Source of the DNA: Linum tenue
Lineage: Eukaryota > Streptophyta > Magnoliopsida > Malpighiales > Linaceae
Direction of reading: 5' to 3'
Assembly: GCA_946122785.1 (NCBI GenBank)
Contig: CAMGYJ010000005.1
Coordinates: forward strand, 61,330,200-61,394,199
DNA: 64,000 nt
The position numbers and the translations under genes are program-made. A model generated the notes under the pieces. It did not search any database and was not told where the DNA came from. It worked only from the letters and a program-made list of their open reading frames with translations. Shown piece after piece: positions 44,131-56,049 of this stretch (positions within the stretch are counted from its first letter, which is position 1; every line of letters begins with the position of its first letter).

Positions 44131-44890
44131 GTCAAATTCGGGATTTTGATCGTAAAATCGTAGGATTTTAGGATTTTACTTAGGGATTCCGATCTTGATT
44201 TTACTATAAAATCGGTGGACCTTAAAATCGTTTAAAATCGGGACTAAAATCGTTAAAATCGTAAAATAGTACCGAAATCGGGATTTTGATCGTAAGAGAA
44301 CAAAATAGGTGGTTTGAGCCAATTTAAAATAAATATAAGTGTTTCAGCGGAAAGGGCAATGGAATCTTCTCATATATTTTTTCTATTAGAAAAATATTCA
44401 AAAATAATAAAAATAACCAAATTAGGGTTCGGTTAATCTCTTTCCCTTCACCCCATTTAACTTATTGGCAAAACACCTGTCCTAATATTGGAAGTATGTA
44501 AGAACTAACATCATTATTAACTAATTAATTTATTAATGAATATATTTGTACTTACTTATTTTATTGGAGTTCAATTATTTTTAGTTTTAAATCATACTTA
44601 GTAGACGATGTCGAAATATTACTTTGAGTTAAACAACCTAGACATAACATGAAAATAACAATTAAAATAGTGATTTTGGAACATTAATCTTGAGAATTAT
44701 CTTATGGAAAAAAAATCTTATGAATTATCATTTTAAATGCTATGTGTCTTTGTGATATTAATAATTTACCTTATTAATATTCTTATATGCTATGTTCTAT
44801 ATGATACTTAAAATCCTACGATTATACGATTTTGATTTTACCCCAGTTTTTTATTTTAGGTAAAATCCCGATTTTAACTGTTTTGCCCAT
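44131..44890. repeat. AAAATCG-rich repeat element, probably a non-autonomous DNA transposon
   Basis: The left end is dense in CGGGATTTTGATCGTAAAATCG and the right end in the inverse (AAAATCCTACGATTATACGAT, GTAAAATCCCGATTTTAAC). The middle is AT-rich. The inverted subterminal motifs suggest a MITE, but exact termini and a target duplication were not found. Confidence 0.5.
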
Positions 44891-47240
44891 CGCAGCCTCT
44901 CCGAATCTTCCTATTCTACTCGCCGGGTCATCTCCTCCACTACAAAATATCTCCTCATGTACTCAAAGTTCTCACTGAAACCTAATATCTACAACTTAGG
45001 CGCAGAGGGAGCAACCGATGGATTGTAGCGACCCCCACTATTTTGATAGCTAATCAAGAAGAGCGCGTTTGTTTAGTTGTATGGTGATTCACTTAATTAA
45101 CAATTTTTATTCCATTGACAGCCTCCTCGCCGCAATTGTATTGTGTTCACGAAGATCTGAAGGCGCAAGTGCAACAGGTCCAGGGGTAAACAATATGTAT
45201 AAAGCGTTGGCCAAATGGAATTGAGTCATTCTACTTGAAATGTGAAGATTTTTGCTTAATTGCTTTGGTTCGTGATGCAACTATGTTATGTTTGAAGGTA
45301 GACCAACGCAAACAACAGCACAGCTCCAGGGCTATTCTGCACATTAGGTAGTTGGGGCATTAATTGATAATTATTTGGGATTATTCCTACAAGTATATAA
45401 TTTGGAACGTGCCTTTATATTGCATTGATTAATAGTTGTTTGAGATTTTTCAAATGAGTGATTTGACATGTTAAACTCTCTTATTTTTTAAAATGGAGTC
45501 TTCGAAGTGGAATATGAAGATTTTGGATTAAGCTTGGTTTCGTAACGCCCTTATGGGTGTTTATTCTCTAAAATGCAGCTGTCTTTCAAAGTGCCCGTTG
45601 CAAATGGCAAGTCAGGATACAACGATGGCACCGGTACACGTTTATATCATTAGTAGGTAGCAGATTGTGTCCATTCTACTATATCATTTAGCTAAATACT
45701 TAGTTGTTCTTTTCAACTAAAAATTATGCTTAAATGCTGTGATTGGCCTCAGAAATGTATGTCTTTGCATTAACTGTTAATGATTGTGAGTTTTGGTTTA
45801 ATGGTGAAAAGTTCATTTATTTAGAAGTCTAAATTGGGCAAACCTATTGGACAATAGGAATGCCATACATTAGTGTCGTGGGAGGTTTGTTTGATGTCTC
45901 AGGGTGTTAGATTTTTTAGAAGGTTGTTTGTTGTGGCAGAGAGTCCCTAAAGCTAGCGAGGTATTCCTATGTGGGCTTTTTCTTTGTTTGACTTTTTCTC
46001 GCCTTTTTTCTTATCTCTTTTTCTATTTTTGGTTTTTTTGTGCTACCTTCAGTTGCTAGGTCTTCATTTGTGAGTCATCTATACTTTTCTTATTCAGTGC
46101 CTAAAAATCATATATACTCGATTGCATAGTAGTTACTAATAGATACAATTATACCAATAGAGAGATTTTAAGTTTTATCAGTTGTTAGTTTTAATATTTA
46201 CTTACATTGGTTGTTTATTTAGTTTTCTTTGTAATATTTCTCATTATACAACTAACTACTATGGCTACGTAGTTGTATAAGTGGGGGGTGGACATGATAG
46301 TTCTTAGAAGCATCAATACTTGAAGGTTATTATAATGACCAAATTCTAAAGTTATGGTTTGCCTTCAACTTGCTTGGAGCATTTCAATTATGCATCAATT
46401 GTTCTCTCTGTGTAGTTAACTCTCAGACAAATCGAAAATCTTGCTGATATGTGCTTGATTGTAGTTAAATTTAGGGTTCTACTGCATTGTTGCTTTACTC
46501 TTTTTTCGTGGTTGAGTCTGCTTCAAAAAATTTAGTTTGATTTTAGAAAATTTTGCTTCTGCAGTCCTGTCTTGCCACCAACGCGTTCAATAGATGGAGA
46601 CGGCAGAGGCGAAGGCTATTTTTATGTTGTTGTTGCTGGTTTAGGGATCGGTTTGTGAAGAAGAGGGAGAAGAGAGGGGGAAAGGGAAATGCAGGAGAGG
46701 GGGATAACTCTTTTCTCCGGCAAAAATGGAGTGAAGAAAGGAATTATGATCAGTAAGAATATGGTTATCTTACATAACGGTCTCTATTCTGTTTGAATTG
46801 AGCTTGGGAGGCAGTGATAAGGACGAGCTGCAACCAATTCATAGTGAGAAGAGAGCTATGAACTGTGATCATGTCTTATTTCAAGTTAGAAGGTAGTTTC
46901 AGTATAAGGATTATTTAATTTGACAAGTTGTTTCGTCCATGATTCTTGGTAGTTTCAGTGCCATTCTAGCCAATGTTTAGTCTGTAATTTTTGAGAATTG
47001 ATGTGCGAGTAATGACTTTCACTTAGCTTCAACTATTATGTGTGTATTTATTGGCATGTGATAGAATTCTCTTTTCCTTTTCTTTGAATTCATTTTCATA
47101 CTCTAATTGTATTATTTGTACATAGGCAAATCATGCTCGAGATGCAACTCGCCGATATGGCTGGTGCAAGGAATGAAGCCATCATTAGAATTCAGACCGA
47201 CAACGAGGAGGGATGCCCGGGACTAATTCAATGATGATTG
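44891..47240 (+). other. Possible decayed spliced transcription unit, product unknown
   Basis: Several short segments are bordered by good splice-like sites: acceptors CATTGACAG (45120), AAAATGCAG (45578), TTCTGCAG (46564) and GTACATAG (47128), and GT donors near 45186 and 45633. Segments have coding-like character, for example QLYCVHEDLKAQVQQVQ at about 45130 and QIMLEMQLADMAGARNEA at about 47130. I could not connect them in one consistent reading frame. It may be an old host gene fragment, a non-coding transcript or chance. Confidence 0.25.
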
Positions 47241-49385
47241 ATGATGGTATAATAAAAACTGCAGTCTGCATCAGCACCAATTTCTAGGCCTAAGTAAAGG
47301 TATTCAACCCAGAACTCTGCTTAGCGCTAAAAATTGCCCTCACCCAACCTTGATCCTGTTTGACCCACTTCTGAAGAGTCAAGATATATGACTAATCCTC
47401 CCCGTTCGTATTTTCTTATTGACTCTTTCTGACCCTTTAGGTTGGGGCGGGTCGGGAAGAATTGGATTAGTGGGTCGGTCCTAATCAAATGGAATCCCAA
47501 TCCATTCACTCTCACTTGCTTTTTTTTTTTTTTTTTGATAATGTTCTCACTTGCTTTCTTTCCCATTCCACAAGTGGGTAACATACAGTAATCCGGCCAA
47601 CGGGCCGGGTAATAAGCTAGTTGTTAATTATGAACAAACTGGACCTAATTAGTTGATTCATCATTGCAGCTTAGGCCATTATAACGCACAGTTGATATTT
47701 GATAACGTACGTAGGAGAAAGAAAAATACATATCTGTCTGACGGCAAAACCCAAAGGAAAGAGTCAGACTGAATAATGGTATGGGTAGAAATAACTCAAA
47801 TATGGCTACCAACCATCAATCACATTAGTTGTGATTATTTATATGAAGTAATCACTAGCTTTGTAACATTCCTTGCCACTTCTTCAGCTATTATTGTCTT
47901 TATTTTAATAAAAAAAAATATCGGTGGGACGTAAAATTGTGGAGGAGTTAGAGGTCTAACACGTTTTTTGTTAGCACAATTCTTAACAATGATTTCAGCC
48001 AATCACAACATTTCATTTTGATTACTTTTTTATTTTTAAGGGTTGACTATAATTAATTACAGATTTACAAAGAAAGGGCATGCTTGTCATTTTGAAAAAT
48101 TAGATATCTAACAAAAACCCTACAGCTCCCTGTTCCGCCGCTCATCATCCACGCCACCCACTATCAGAAACGATGGCGCTTTAGAGATCAGATTTGGCGC
48201 CCTCTGCGGCTCTGCCCACCCTCCTCTGCTACGCCGTTCCTTCTTCCTCCGAAACGAGAAGAAAGAAGCAAGACAAGAACCATTTACTTCTCCTAATTTC
48301 CTTGAATCGTTGAAATAATGATCGACCGTTGAGCAATTACTCTTCTCCGATGGAAACCTCCTCGGCGCCGGGACTGGAATGAGCACAGTCTCAGGGGTAA
48401 TGGAACGAGTAGAGTCTGGTCGAGGGGATTCTAGGTTGCTTTCATGCTTTGAAGCCTTCTTTGCTTAGTTACCATTTTTTGGTATCTCTGCTCAAAGCCA
48501 ATTGGCTTATGTCATAAGCTAATTATTTAATTAACCGATATGTCACTTGTTTATTGTTAAACCCTGTGATTGTTATGTAATGAGTGATATGTCCACATCA
48601 GTATGACATCAATATTCACTTTCTTCTGGAAAGCTTTTTATCTTTTCCTCTTTAATTTTAAAGAACGATTTCTCTCTTATTTTAAGTCAAAATTCAATTT
48701 TTTTTTGCACAGATAAATCAAATTAAATGTGCTCTTTAAAATTATATCCACTTTAATATATTTCTAGTACAAAAAAAATTGAATAATTTTTTACCAGTCA
48801 TTACCATATCATATGGTGTGCTCCAATTTAATACCATATGGTAAGAAAGCATATCATGATGGTATGAACATACCAATATGGTAAGAAGGTTGAATACATG
48901 ATAGTATATTAACTGTCATTTACGACTTTCATCATTGTTTACTACAAGTTACCACCACATACTATAGTGGTAAATAATGGTAATTTTTTATCGAGTATTT
49001 TTTTCACCTAGAAATTTATAGATTCAATAGATCATGATGAACTCGTTCCTTCTGAGCAAACATTTTCAAAAACAACTTAAAAACGAAAAGGTTACCATAT
49101 GGTATATAGTTGGTAAAAAAAAGTTTCTCGAAATATATTGAAAATTGATATCATTTTGTAGAGCACAACGAACTCGTTCCATCTGTGCAAAAAAAATTGA
49201 AATCCGAGTTAGAACGAAGAAGATAAGAACCGATTAAGAAAACTAGGGAAAATAAAATGTCTTTAATTGACAACCCTTAGATCTGAATTTTCTGGACCCA
49301 CTTAAATCTAAAGTTCCAAATTTAGTTACTCATAGGTTAGTAACCATTGGTTACTGACCCTATCCTAAGCCGAATTTTATGATGC
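47241..49385. other. No gene recognised; simple and short internal repeats
   Basis: A poly-T run lies at about 47520-47536. Between 48780 and 49220 the word ACCATATGGTA recurs. The phrase GAACTCGTTCCNTCTG occurs at about 49030 and 49160 with similar flanks, a diverged internal repeat of roughly 130 bp. 48120-48400 is GC-richer with an 88-codon frame on the minus strand and no recognisable domain. Confidence 0.4.
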
Positions 49386-50280
49386 AGTTTGTTGTGCTTC
49401 TGGTATGCTTTTATGAGAGTTGTAATGCACCTCTGAAGCATATTATAAAAACCTTATAAAGCATAACACAAATAAACTAAAACCCACTAGACCTTGACAA
49501 AGCAGACCACAAGTCTACTGAAGCACACAAGAAATCTCATAAAGCAGACCACAACTTTATTAAACAACCACAATTTTCTTCACGCCTCGAACTCGTGCAA
49601 AAGACTGCCTCCAAAGCCCATTCCATTCCGCGCGTCTTCCCAAAGCTACTAAGCCCGCATTATATCTCAGGGCGGCCCACCTCTCAAATCCGTCACCTAC
49701 AAAGCGTTCAGCTTTCAATACCATATGAGCCAAGACCTCCATGCGGGCCCAATCCGCACCCAGCCCGATCACAAGACCCGTCTGCCAAGTCCAAGCTGCA
49801 ACCTCGCGTCGTTCTCCAAACCGGTCTTCTTTCAACCATTCTCAATCCCAGTCGGTAGCCCAAGCATATAAGGGGCCGCATTCCGGTCCACAACCAGCCT
49901 CCTCCGGCCTACAATGAGCGAAGCTTGACAGCACGCCATACGCGACCCATAAAGCTCTCTCAATTGTCGCATTGCAAAAATAAAGGAGGACCGCCTCCGC
50001 AAAGCTTCAAACCCTCATCCAGCCAAGCACAAGATGATCATCACCACCATGCTACGTTCCGCCTCCGTGCGATATTATCATCGCGAGAACGTTTCCACTT
50101 GAAACGAAAACCCGATCATGCTCGGCCCGAAGACCACACCCGACCTCCGTCTCCCACACGGCGGTGCGTCGACACAAGAGAAGTCTGGTCGTGTGTATCA
50201 TACTCGTCTGTGTCATCACCCACGTCTTCCATGGCCACTTCGAACGTGGAACCGCATACAAATCAAATTTCATGCCTTCT
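49386..50280. other. Degenerate repeats and unrecognised GC-rich sequence
   Basis: 49386-49575 repeats words like AAGCAGACCACAA at short intervals, an inverted relative of the vocabulary at 9126-9625. 49576-50280 is GC-rich with open frames on both strands (up to 120 codons at 49925-50287). None shows a recognisable motif. It may be eroded 5' internal sequence of the gypsy element that follows. Confidence 0.35.
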
Positions 50281-50289
50281 AGGCTAAGC

Positions 50290-50545
50290 TCTCTGTTTGT
50301 TCAAAGACTCCAAAACGCTTCCCGCAAAGTCATAAGATAAACGCCTCCCGATAGGCTAAGAGAAAACACGCCTCCCAGAAGGCTGAAAGACAGAATGCCT
50401 CTCGACAGACCAGGAAGAAGCGCATCCCCATAGGCTGAAAGGAAGAAACGCCTCCCGATAGGCTAAAAGAAAACATGCCTCCTGTTAGGCTGGAAGAAAG
50501 AAGCGCCTCCCGGTAGGCCGAAAAGAAGACTTGCCTTCAGTAAAC
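50290..50545. repeat. Minisatellite, about 28-30 bp units (block 1)
   Basis: About eight imperfect units of the type ACGCCTCCCGATAGGCTAAA plus a GA-rich spacer. Related units recur at 51355-51485 and 52010-52175. Confidence 0.85.
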
Positions 50546-50939
50546 CTGTCCCACCAGGCGCACCTCATACCAGGTGCCACCCAATATTTGTGTCAAGAAT
50601 CGCAACCTCCTCCGCGAACGTGGTCTCACATACAATCAAGGCACGCCTAGCCAACGGAGCCCAAATAGAGGCCCATTGTGCGGGCACAATATAACCCTCT
50701 CCAAGTCAACAACGTGGACCCCCTCCATCCTCCTGCTCAGCAACAAGCCTTCTAATACAAAAAAGAAATGCCTATACCAGAATTCGGATGCGAGTTCTAA
50801 CTCGATAAGATGAAAGGTGCTCACCAGTATGCTACAATGAGGTCTTGTACATATGATCTGTAGCGCTCAGAATTTGACTCTTACTTTTCCTTTGACAAAT
50901 CACAAAGTTAAATATTTTCTACGCAAATATGTCTCAAAT

Positions 50940-51265
50940 GCAATGCTTCAAGCCCCCGGGCACGGCCCAAAATTCGCCTCCGAGCAAAGCTCCTTTCGGA
51001 GAATGGTTTCCGCCTATGAGCGGTTCTCCCTCCGGGAACGATTCACGCCTTCCGCCTTCGGGGCAAGGCCCAAAACCCCCCCCCCCCCCGAGCGATGCTC
51101 CCTTTGAGCGATGATTTTTCCTATGAGCGACCCTCCCTCTAGGCGCGATTCGTGCCTACCACCTCCAGGCAAGGCTCGAAAATCGCCTCCAAGCGATGCG
51201 CCCTTCGGGGAATGTTCCGCCTCACAACGACACTCTCATCGAGTATATTTCGCCTCCATGTGATG
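50940..51265. repeat. Second minisatellite type (GAGCGATGCTCCCTTTGAGC-like)
   Basis: Repeated phrases GCCTCCGAGCAAAGCTCC, GCCTATGAGCG and CTCCCTCCGGGAACGATTC of about 35-45 bp alternate. A C homopolymer lies at about 51076-51090. Related traces occur at about 51830-51960 (ACTCCCACCACGGGAACG). Confidence 0.75.
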
Positions 51266-51354
51266 CTCATCTCACGGGAATGCTTCTTCCACAAAGGCGA
51301 AAGCCCAATCTCGCCTTTCACAAGCATATCGTCATCATCAAAACACCTGTCGAC

Positions 51355-51485
51355 AGGCTCACACACCTCCTAATAGGCTGGAGGAGAAACGCCTCCCGAC
51401 AGGCCCTAAGGAAAAACGCCTTCCAACAGACTCACATGCCTCCCAACAAGCTCAAAGAGGAGACACCTTCCGTGAAGCTTGAAAG
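51355..51485. repeat. Minisatellite block 2 (CGCCTCCCGACAGGC units)
   Basis: Four to five imperfect units of the same family as 50290-50545, placed immediately before integrase fragment 1. Confidence 0.75.
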
Positions 51486-51501
51486 GATAACAGAATAATC
51501 C

Positions 51502-51798
51502 TTGCGCACCAAACCACGCCATGGACACCAAATCATCAGCGATGTACCCTCAAACAACCGTCTCCGGGACGATAAAGGGGCAAGGATAACTGAGCTCCTA
51601 CACGTCCTATGGTCGCATCACACGACCCACAAGACGGCCACGGGTGATACTCCCTTCCCTCTGACATACGGCACCGAAACGGTCGTCCCAGAAGAAGCAA
51701 ACTTAACCTCCCTCCGTATTCAAACATGCAACTTGGAGAAAGCACTACCCAGACGCAGTCTGAAGTACCTCATGTCCGCCCAAGAATCTGAAGATTAA
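51502..51798 (+). pseudogene. Ty3/gypsy integrase C-terminal fragment 1
   Basis: The 98-codon frame contains DDKGARITELLHVLWSHHTTH followed by KTATGDTPFPLTYGTETVVP, the hallmark of the end of the gypsy integrase core and the start of its C-terminal region. The catalytic D,D,E part is missing upstream, where minisatellite sequence abuts instead. It overlaps in content with fragment 2, so the region is duplicated or two elements are mixed. Confidence 0.8.
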
Positions 51799-52009
51799 CA
51801 CGCTTCGTAGAAGTCCAAAGACTATGAGGATATCCCGCCTCTTGAAGACGCTCCCATCGAGCGCTCTCTTCACGAAAATGTCAAGTCGACGAGCGATACT
51901 CCCACCACGGGAACGTTCCGCCTTCTAGTGGTGCACCCTTCGTAGGAATGCTTCTTCCACGAAGCTAGAGCCCAGTCTCGCTTCTCACAAGTGGGTCATC
52001 GTCATGGGA

Positions 52010-52175
52010 ATGCCTCCCGACAAGCTTGAAGGAGAAACGTCTTCCGACTGGCCCAAACGCCTCCGAATAAGCTTGAAGAGAAACGCATTCCGACAGGCCT
52101 AAAGGAAAATGTCTTCCGACAGGCTCTCACGCCTCCCGACAGGCTCAAAGGAGAAACACCTTTCGAGAGGTTTAA
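52010..52175. repeat. Minisatellite block 3 (CGCCTCCCGACAGGC units)
   Basis: Five to six units of the same family as blocks 1 and 2, lying between the two integrase fragments. Confidence 0.78.
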
Positions 52176-52273
52176 AAGAAAAACGCGAAATGCGTCAAAC
52201 GACCGTTCAAGCAAATAACATTCTCCACCACCCAATAGACCGGGAAGGAGAAACTCCTCCCGATAAAAGCCAA

Positions 52274-52576
52274 GAAAGCACCATCCCAAGTCTCCCTCAG
52301 TCAATCATCACCGACCCCGGCACCCAATTCGACTGTCGACCGTTCGAAAATTTCTGCGCCAGAAACCGCATCGCGTGAACGTTGGCCCCCGTGGCATACC
52401 CGCAGACGAACGGTCAGGCCGGAGCATCAAACAAGCTGATCCTCCAAAGGCTGAGAAAACGCCTGAGAAACGCCGAAGGGGCATGGACAAGCGAACTCCC
52501 GCATGTCCTATGGACGCAGCGCACGACATATAAAACCGCTACGGGCGAAACTCCATTCGCCCTCCCTAGCACATAG
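52274..52576 (+). pseudogene. Ty3/gypsy integrase core fragment 2
   Basis: It reads SIITDPGTQFD (second catalytic Asp), FENFCARNRIA, a TGA stop at 52376-52378, then in the same frame [20 protein letters not shown] and [22 protein letters not shown]. The catalytic Glu expected in NGQAE is Gly here. The frame stops at 52576, before the LTYG motif is complete. The stop and the lost Glu make it inactive. In an intact element this enzyme inserts the cDNA into the genome. Confidence 0.87.
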
Positions 52577-53296
52577 CTAACGCTTAATATTCAGCCAACA
52601 ACTCACGCTTAACATGCACACAAGCTCATGCCCATCTCGCGGTCCAACAGCTTATAGCATACAGCTAGACATGATATAGTCCAAGCACGTTTCCCTCTCA
52701 TGCAACAAGTTCGCAAGAACGTTTAATCCCGAGCACGTTTCCTTCATTCACATGTTTCATGTTTTCGGATAACACCCTACAAAGACCACGAGGGGTCGGG
52801 GCACAACGTAACACCCCTGAACTCGCCTTCCGGTGAAGCGATGCTAAAAGCGCCCACTAACGAGGCATTCGCTTCCAACACGATCAAAGAGTCGTGCCAA
52901 CGACCAGCGACCCTCAGAGGCGTCCATGAAAACAAAACTTGAAAGGGGCAAGAATCCCAGCGGTCCGACCCGCCCCATGCAAAATTCTCCCCATTAACAC
53001 TAGCACAATCACACTCACGAAAAGATAGGCTACTAAACATTGTAGTTGCTAAGTATGCGAGCGACACATCCAAAAGTCAGAGATAACCCGCGGCACCAAA
53101 CGGTGGCGGTTCAACGCTTCAAGTCCGCAAAAGAGAACGTTACAAGTTCACAAGGCACATCAATGCCAAATTTGAAGTAGCATAAAACCCCCCATCACCA
53201 CGATTAAGGGGCAAAACGTGCACAAAATAGAGGACATCCAGCGGTCCTCGAGTAACAAATGTCACAAAGCAAACTGAGAAACATACACGAGACGTC
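52577..53296. other. Spacer between integrase and antisense ORF
   Basis: No domain is recognised. A 98-codon minus frame (52777-53073) has no motif. It contains the 3' untranslated side of the antisense ORF. Confidence 0.4.
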
Positions 53297-55710
53297 TTAA
53301 ACTTGGGGAGACGCGCCATCCTCAAGGGCGGTCTCTTCCTCTTCTTCTTCCTCGTCTTCTTCCGAGTTAACATCGGAATCGGTCCACGCACCAACTGCGT
53401 CCCAAATCTGATCTGTGTTCCAAACCGCATCAGGCTGCTCACGACGGAACCAGTGTCTGATGGCGGCCACCGCATTGCCCACCATGGACTTGTACTTCTC
53501 GTTGTCAAGCAACACGAACTCGTCCGACTTCAAGTAGGCGGGTCCCGCCTCATCCCGGGCGGCGGCCAGTTCCGCCTCGCGGTTCTCTTTCCAAGTCACC
53601 TTCTCAATCTTCAAGGCGGCCAGCTCTGTCCGCAGCGCCTCCTATTCTTCCAACAGGGCCTTCTCCAGCTCCGCGGACTTTAGGGCCTTCTCTCGAAAGC
53701 GGCCACTCTCTTCACAGACAGCCTTGGCCGCCTCCTTCTCGGCCAGCAATTCCTCCTCCTTCCTAGCCAGTCGCTCCTCAAACTCACGCTCCACCTGCGG
53801 TGTCAACTTACCCATCATAGTCTCCCGCCCTTCGTCGGCGCTCTTCTTCAGCTTCGCTATCTCAACGGCATTGTCCTCCACAGTCCGGGACAAACGGTCA
53901 TTCAACAGAATGACCTGCGAGAACCCAATCTGAGCCTGTAAACGGCATACACATGGTTAGCCAGCGAACAACAGATCGCGTGACAAAACATTTAAAACAA
54001 CGACCACTTACCGAAAAGAAGAATCGCGAGGCGGTCTCTGCAAGTCTCCTGTTACTGTCCAAAGCCGAAGGGGTGTACTCAGAAGGCATAACGAGATGGT
54101 CGCTAATAGTGTGCAAGGCAAACTCAGCCGCCTCCCCATCCGTGGCCGCCTGAACCGACACCTCTACGGAACTCTGTTTCTCCCCGCGCTTCACGCCCTT
54201 TCCCCGACCAGCCGCCTTCCGAGGCGGAGAGCTAGCCTTTGCCCTTTTGCTAGCCTGCCCGAGAGCGGTCTGTTCAGCCACCCTCTTGGAGCCACCCCTC
54301 CCGATCGCATCAGCTGGAGCCGCCACAGGTTGCACCGGCAGCGGTTGAGCAACGGGGACACGAACATCCCCGACCGCCACGGACGTGCTACCACCTCGGT
54401 CACCTCCGGTCTTCACAACTACCCTTCGCTTCTTCGGACGGACCGCATCCGCCAGAGCCCTCAAACCTAGCAAAAGAAAGCATAAGTAAACATACATGAG
54501 AAGAGAGAAATATTCAAACCGAAAAATGCAGCACTAACCATAGAATTTGCGAACGTGCTGGTATGCACTCCTTGGACCGCTAGGGAAGACTCGCAGCTGA
54601 AACCCTTCTACAATGCGGTCTACGTGATCTCTCACTGACTGTGGAAACTGGGTTGATGCACACCAGTCGTCCTTCGACCCCATCGCGTATCCCGTCAAAG
54701 GCGCAGTATCGCCATGGTACCATTTCCATGAGGGACGCACAAAGAAAAACTCCTTGTACTATGGAGAATCAAGCTTCGGCGACCCCGTCACAAACCCCAC
54801 GGCGTTCTCACGCCGATCGATAGACCAACAGTTGGTCGAATCCCTAATATTATAAATCAGTCGGAACGCATCAAAGGAAGGGGTCTCCCCTAAGCGTTTA
54901 CACGCATACCGATACATGACCGACTGAAAAATAATAGAAGGGGACAAGCGCCCAAGAGTGCACTGAAGGAGGTGCAAAGTCTTAGTAAGAATCGGGTCTA
55001 AGGGGAACCGCAATCCCAACTTAACGTGCTCCACGTGAATAGAGATCCAACCCTCGGGGCATGAGCCAGACCTACTTGCCTCCGAAGGAGCCGCGTACTG
55101 CCACTCAGGGGGTAAACTCAGCGCGTTCAAACGATGAAGCACCTAACCCGGCCTCAAGGTCGCCTCGTGAGAAGGTCCATGAGAAAATACTCCGGTGGGA
55201 ACCGCGGCCCCATCCCACATTCCCTCGTGATGAAGCACGGTATAGGTAGAATCCGCGATGGCCACCAAAGGCGATCCCTCGTCATCGGAGTCAACTACTT
55301 CCACAGAGGACGAGATTGTCCCTAACCGCGGACGAAGTGGCCACAACCCCAACTGGTACAGGGCGGATGTTAGCAAAAGAAAAATCTAAACTTAAAGCGT
55401 CCTCGATCAGACAATCGTCCAATTCAGAACCACCCCCAAAGTACAATTCAAGTCCAGACAAATCCCACACGCAATCAGAGGCGTGTTGGACGGGGACAGA
55501 GCGAGCCATACCTTGCGCGGCGGTCGCGGACACGCCAGAGGTGCCCACTGACTTCTTCCCGGCGGCAGGGGAAAGCGGCGGAGCAATGAACGTTGACGGC
55601 GGCTTCCCCGTGCGGACCTCGGGGGCAGTGGGCGCATCGTACACAACCTCCGTGGCGGCAGCTAGAGGCGCTCCTATCCCGGCAGACGAAGCTGGGTCTC
55701 CGCTCGACAT
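53297..55710 (-). pseudogene. Antisense accessory ORF of the Tat-type element (Transposase_28-like, multi-exon)
   Basis: Read on the minus strand from MSSGDPASSAG (55710). After a Ser/Ala/Pro-rich N-terminus and an acidic part, the segment HVEHVKLGLRFPLDPILT...LSPSIIFQSVMYRYACKRLG (about 55050-54890) resembles the 'putative gypsy type transposon' domain (PF04195). Next are FFFVRPSWKWYHGD and RKFYG, then a 72-bp GT-AG intron (54538-54467) in phase with GLRALADAVRPKKRR. A Lys/Arg-rich nuclear-type region follows. A second GT-AG intron (54011-53936) leads to AQIGFSQVILLNDRLS and a long coiled coil, ending in an acidic tail (SDVNSEEDEEEEEEE) at 53297. In-frame TAG stops near 55143 and 53640 and a frame change near 55300 mark damage. 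Function is unknown. Confidence 0.72.
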
Positions 55711-55949
55711 CTAGCGCCGACGGGGAAAATGGAACGGCGGACGTCCCGAGCCGAAATAAATCCAAAGAAAAGCACACAAGTCAAAGGAAAACGAGGACGC
55801 GAGAAACAAAGGGGAAGGAAGCGCTGAAACTCACCTCGAAAGAAAAAGCAATCGGGCTTTTAAAGAGGGGCGACGACGGCGAAGCTCAGAGCTCCGCAGA
55901 AAGTTGCAGGCGACGCGAGGAAGATGACGGAGTGTTTTCCGCAAATGGA

Positions 55950-56049
55950 NNNNNNNNNNNNNNNNNNNNNNNNNNNNNNNNNNNNNNNNNNNNNNNNNNN
56001 NNNNNNNNNNNNNNNNNNNNNNNNNNNNNNNNNNNNNNNNNNNNNNNNN
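55950..56049. other. Assembly gap, 100 N
   Basis: Exactly 100 unknown bases, the conventional placeholder for a gap of unknown size. Confidence 0.99.

Noticed and set aside
50290..50545. Regular 28-30 bp repeats resembling a CRISPR array
   Set aside because: The spacers are also repeats and units vary throughout, which fits a minisatellite in a gypsy element.
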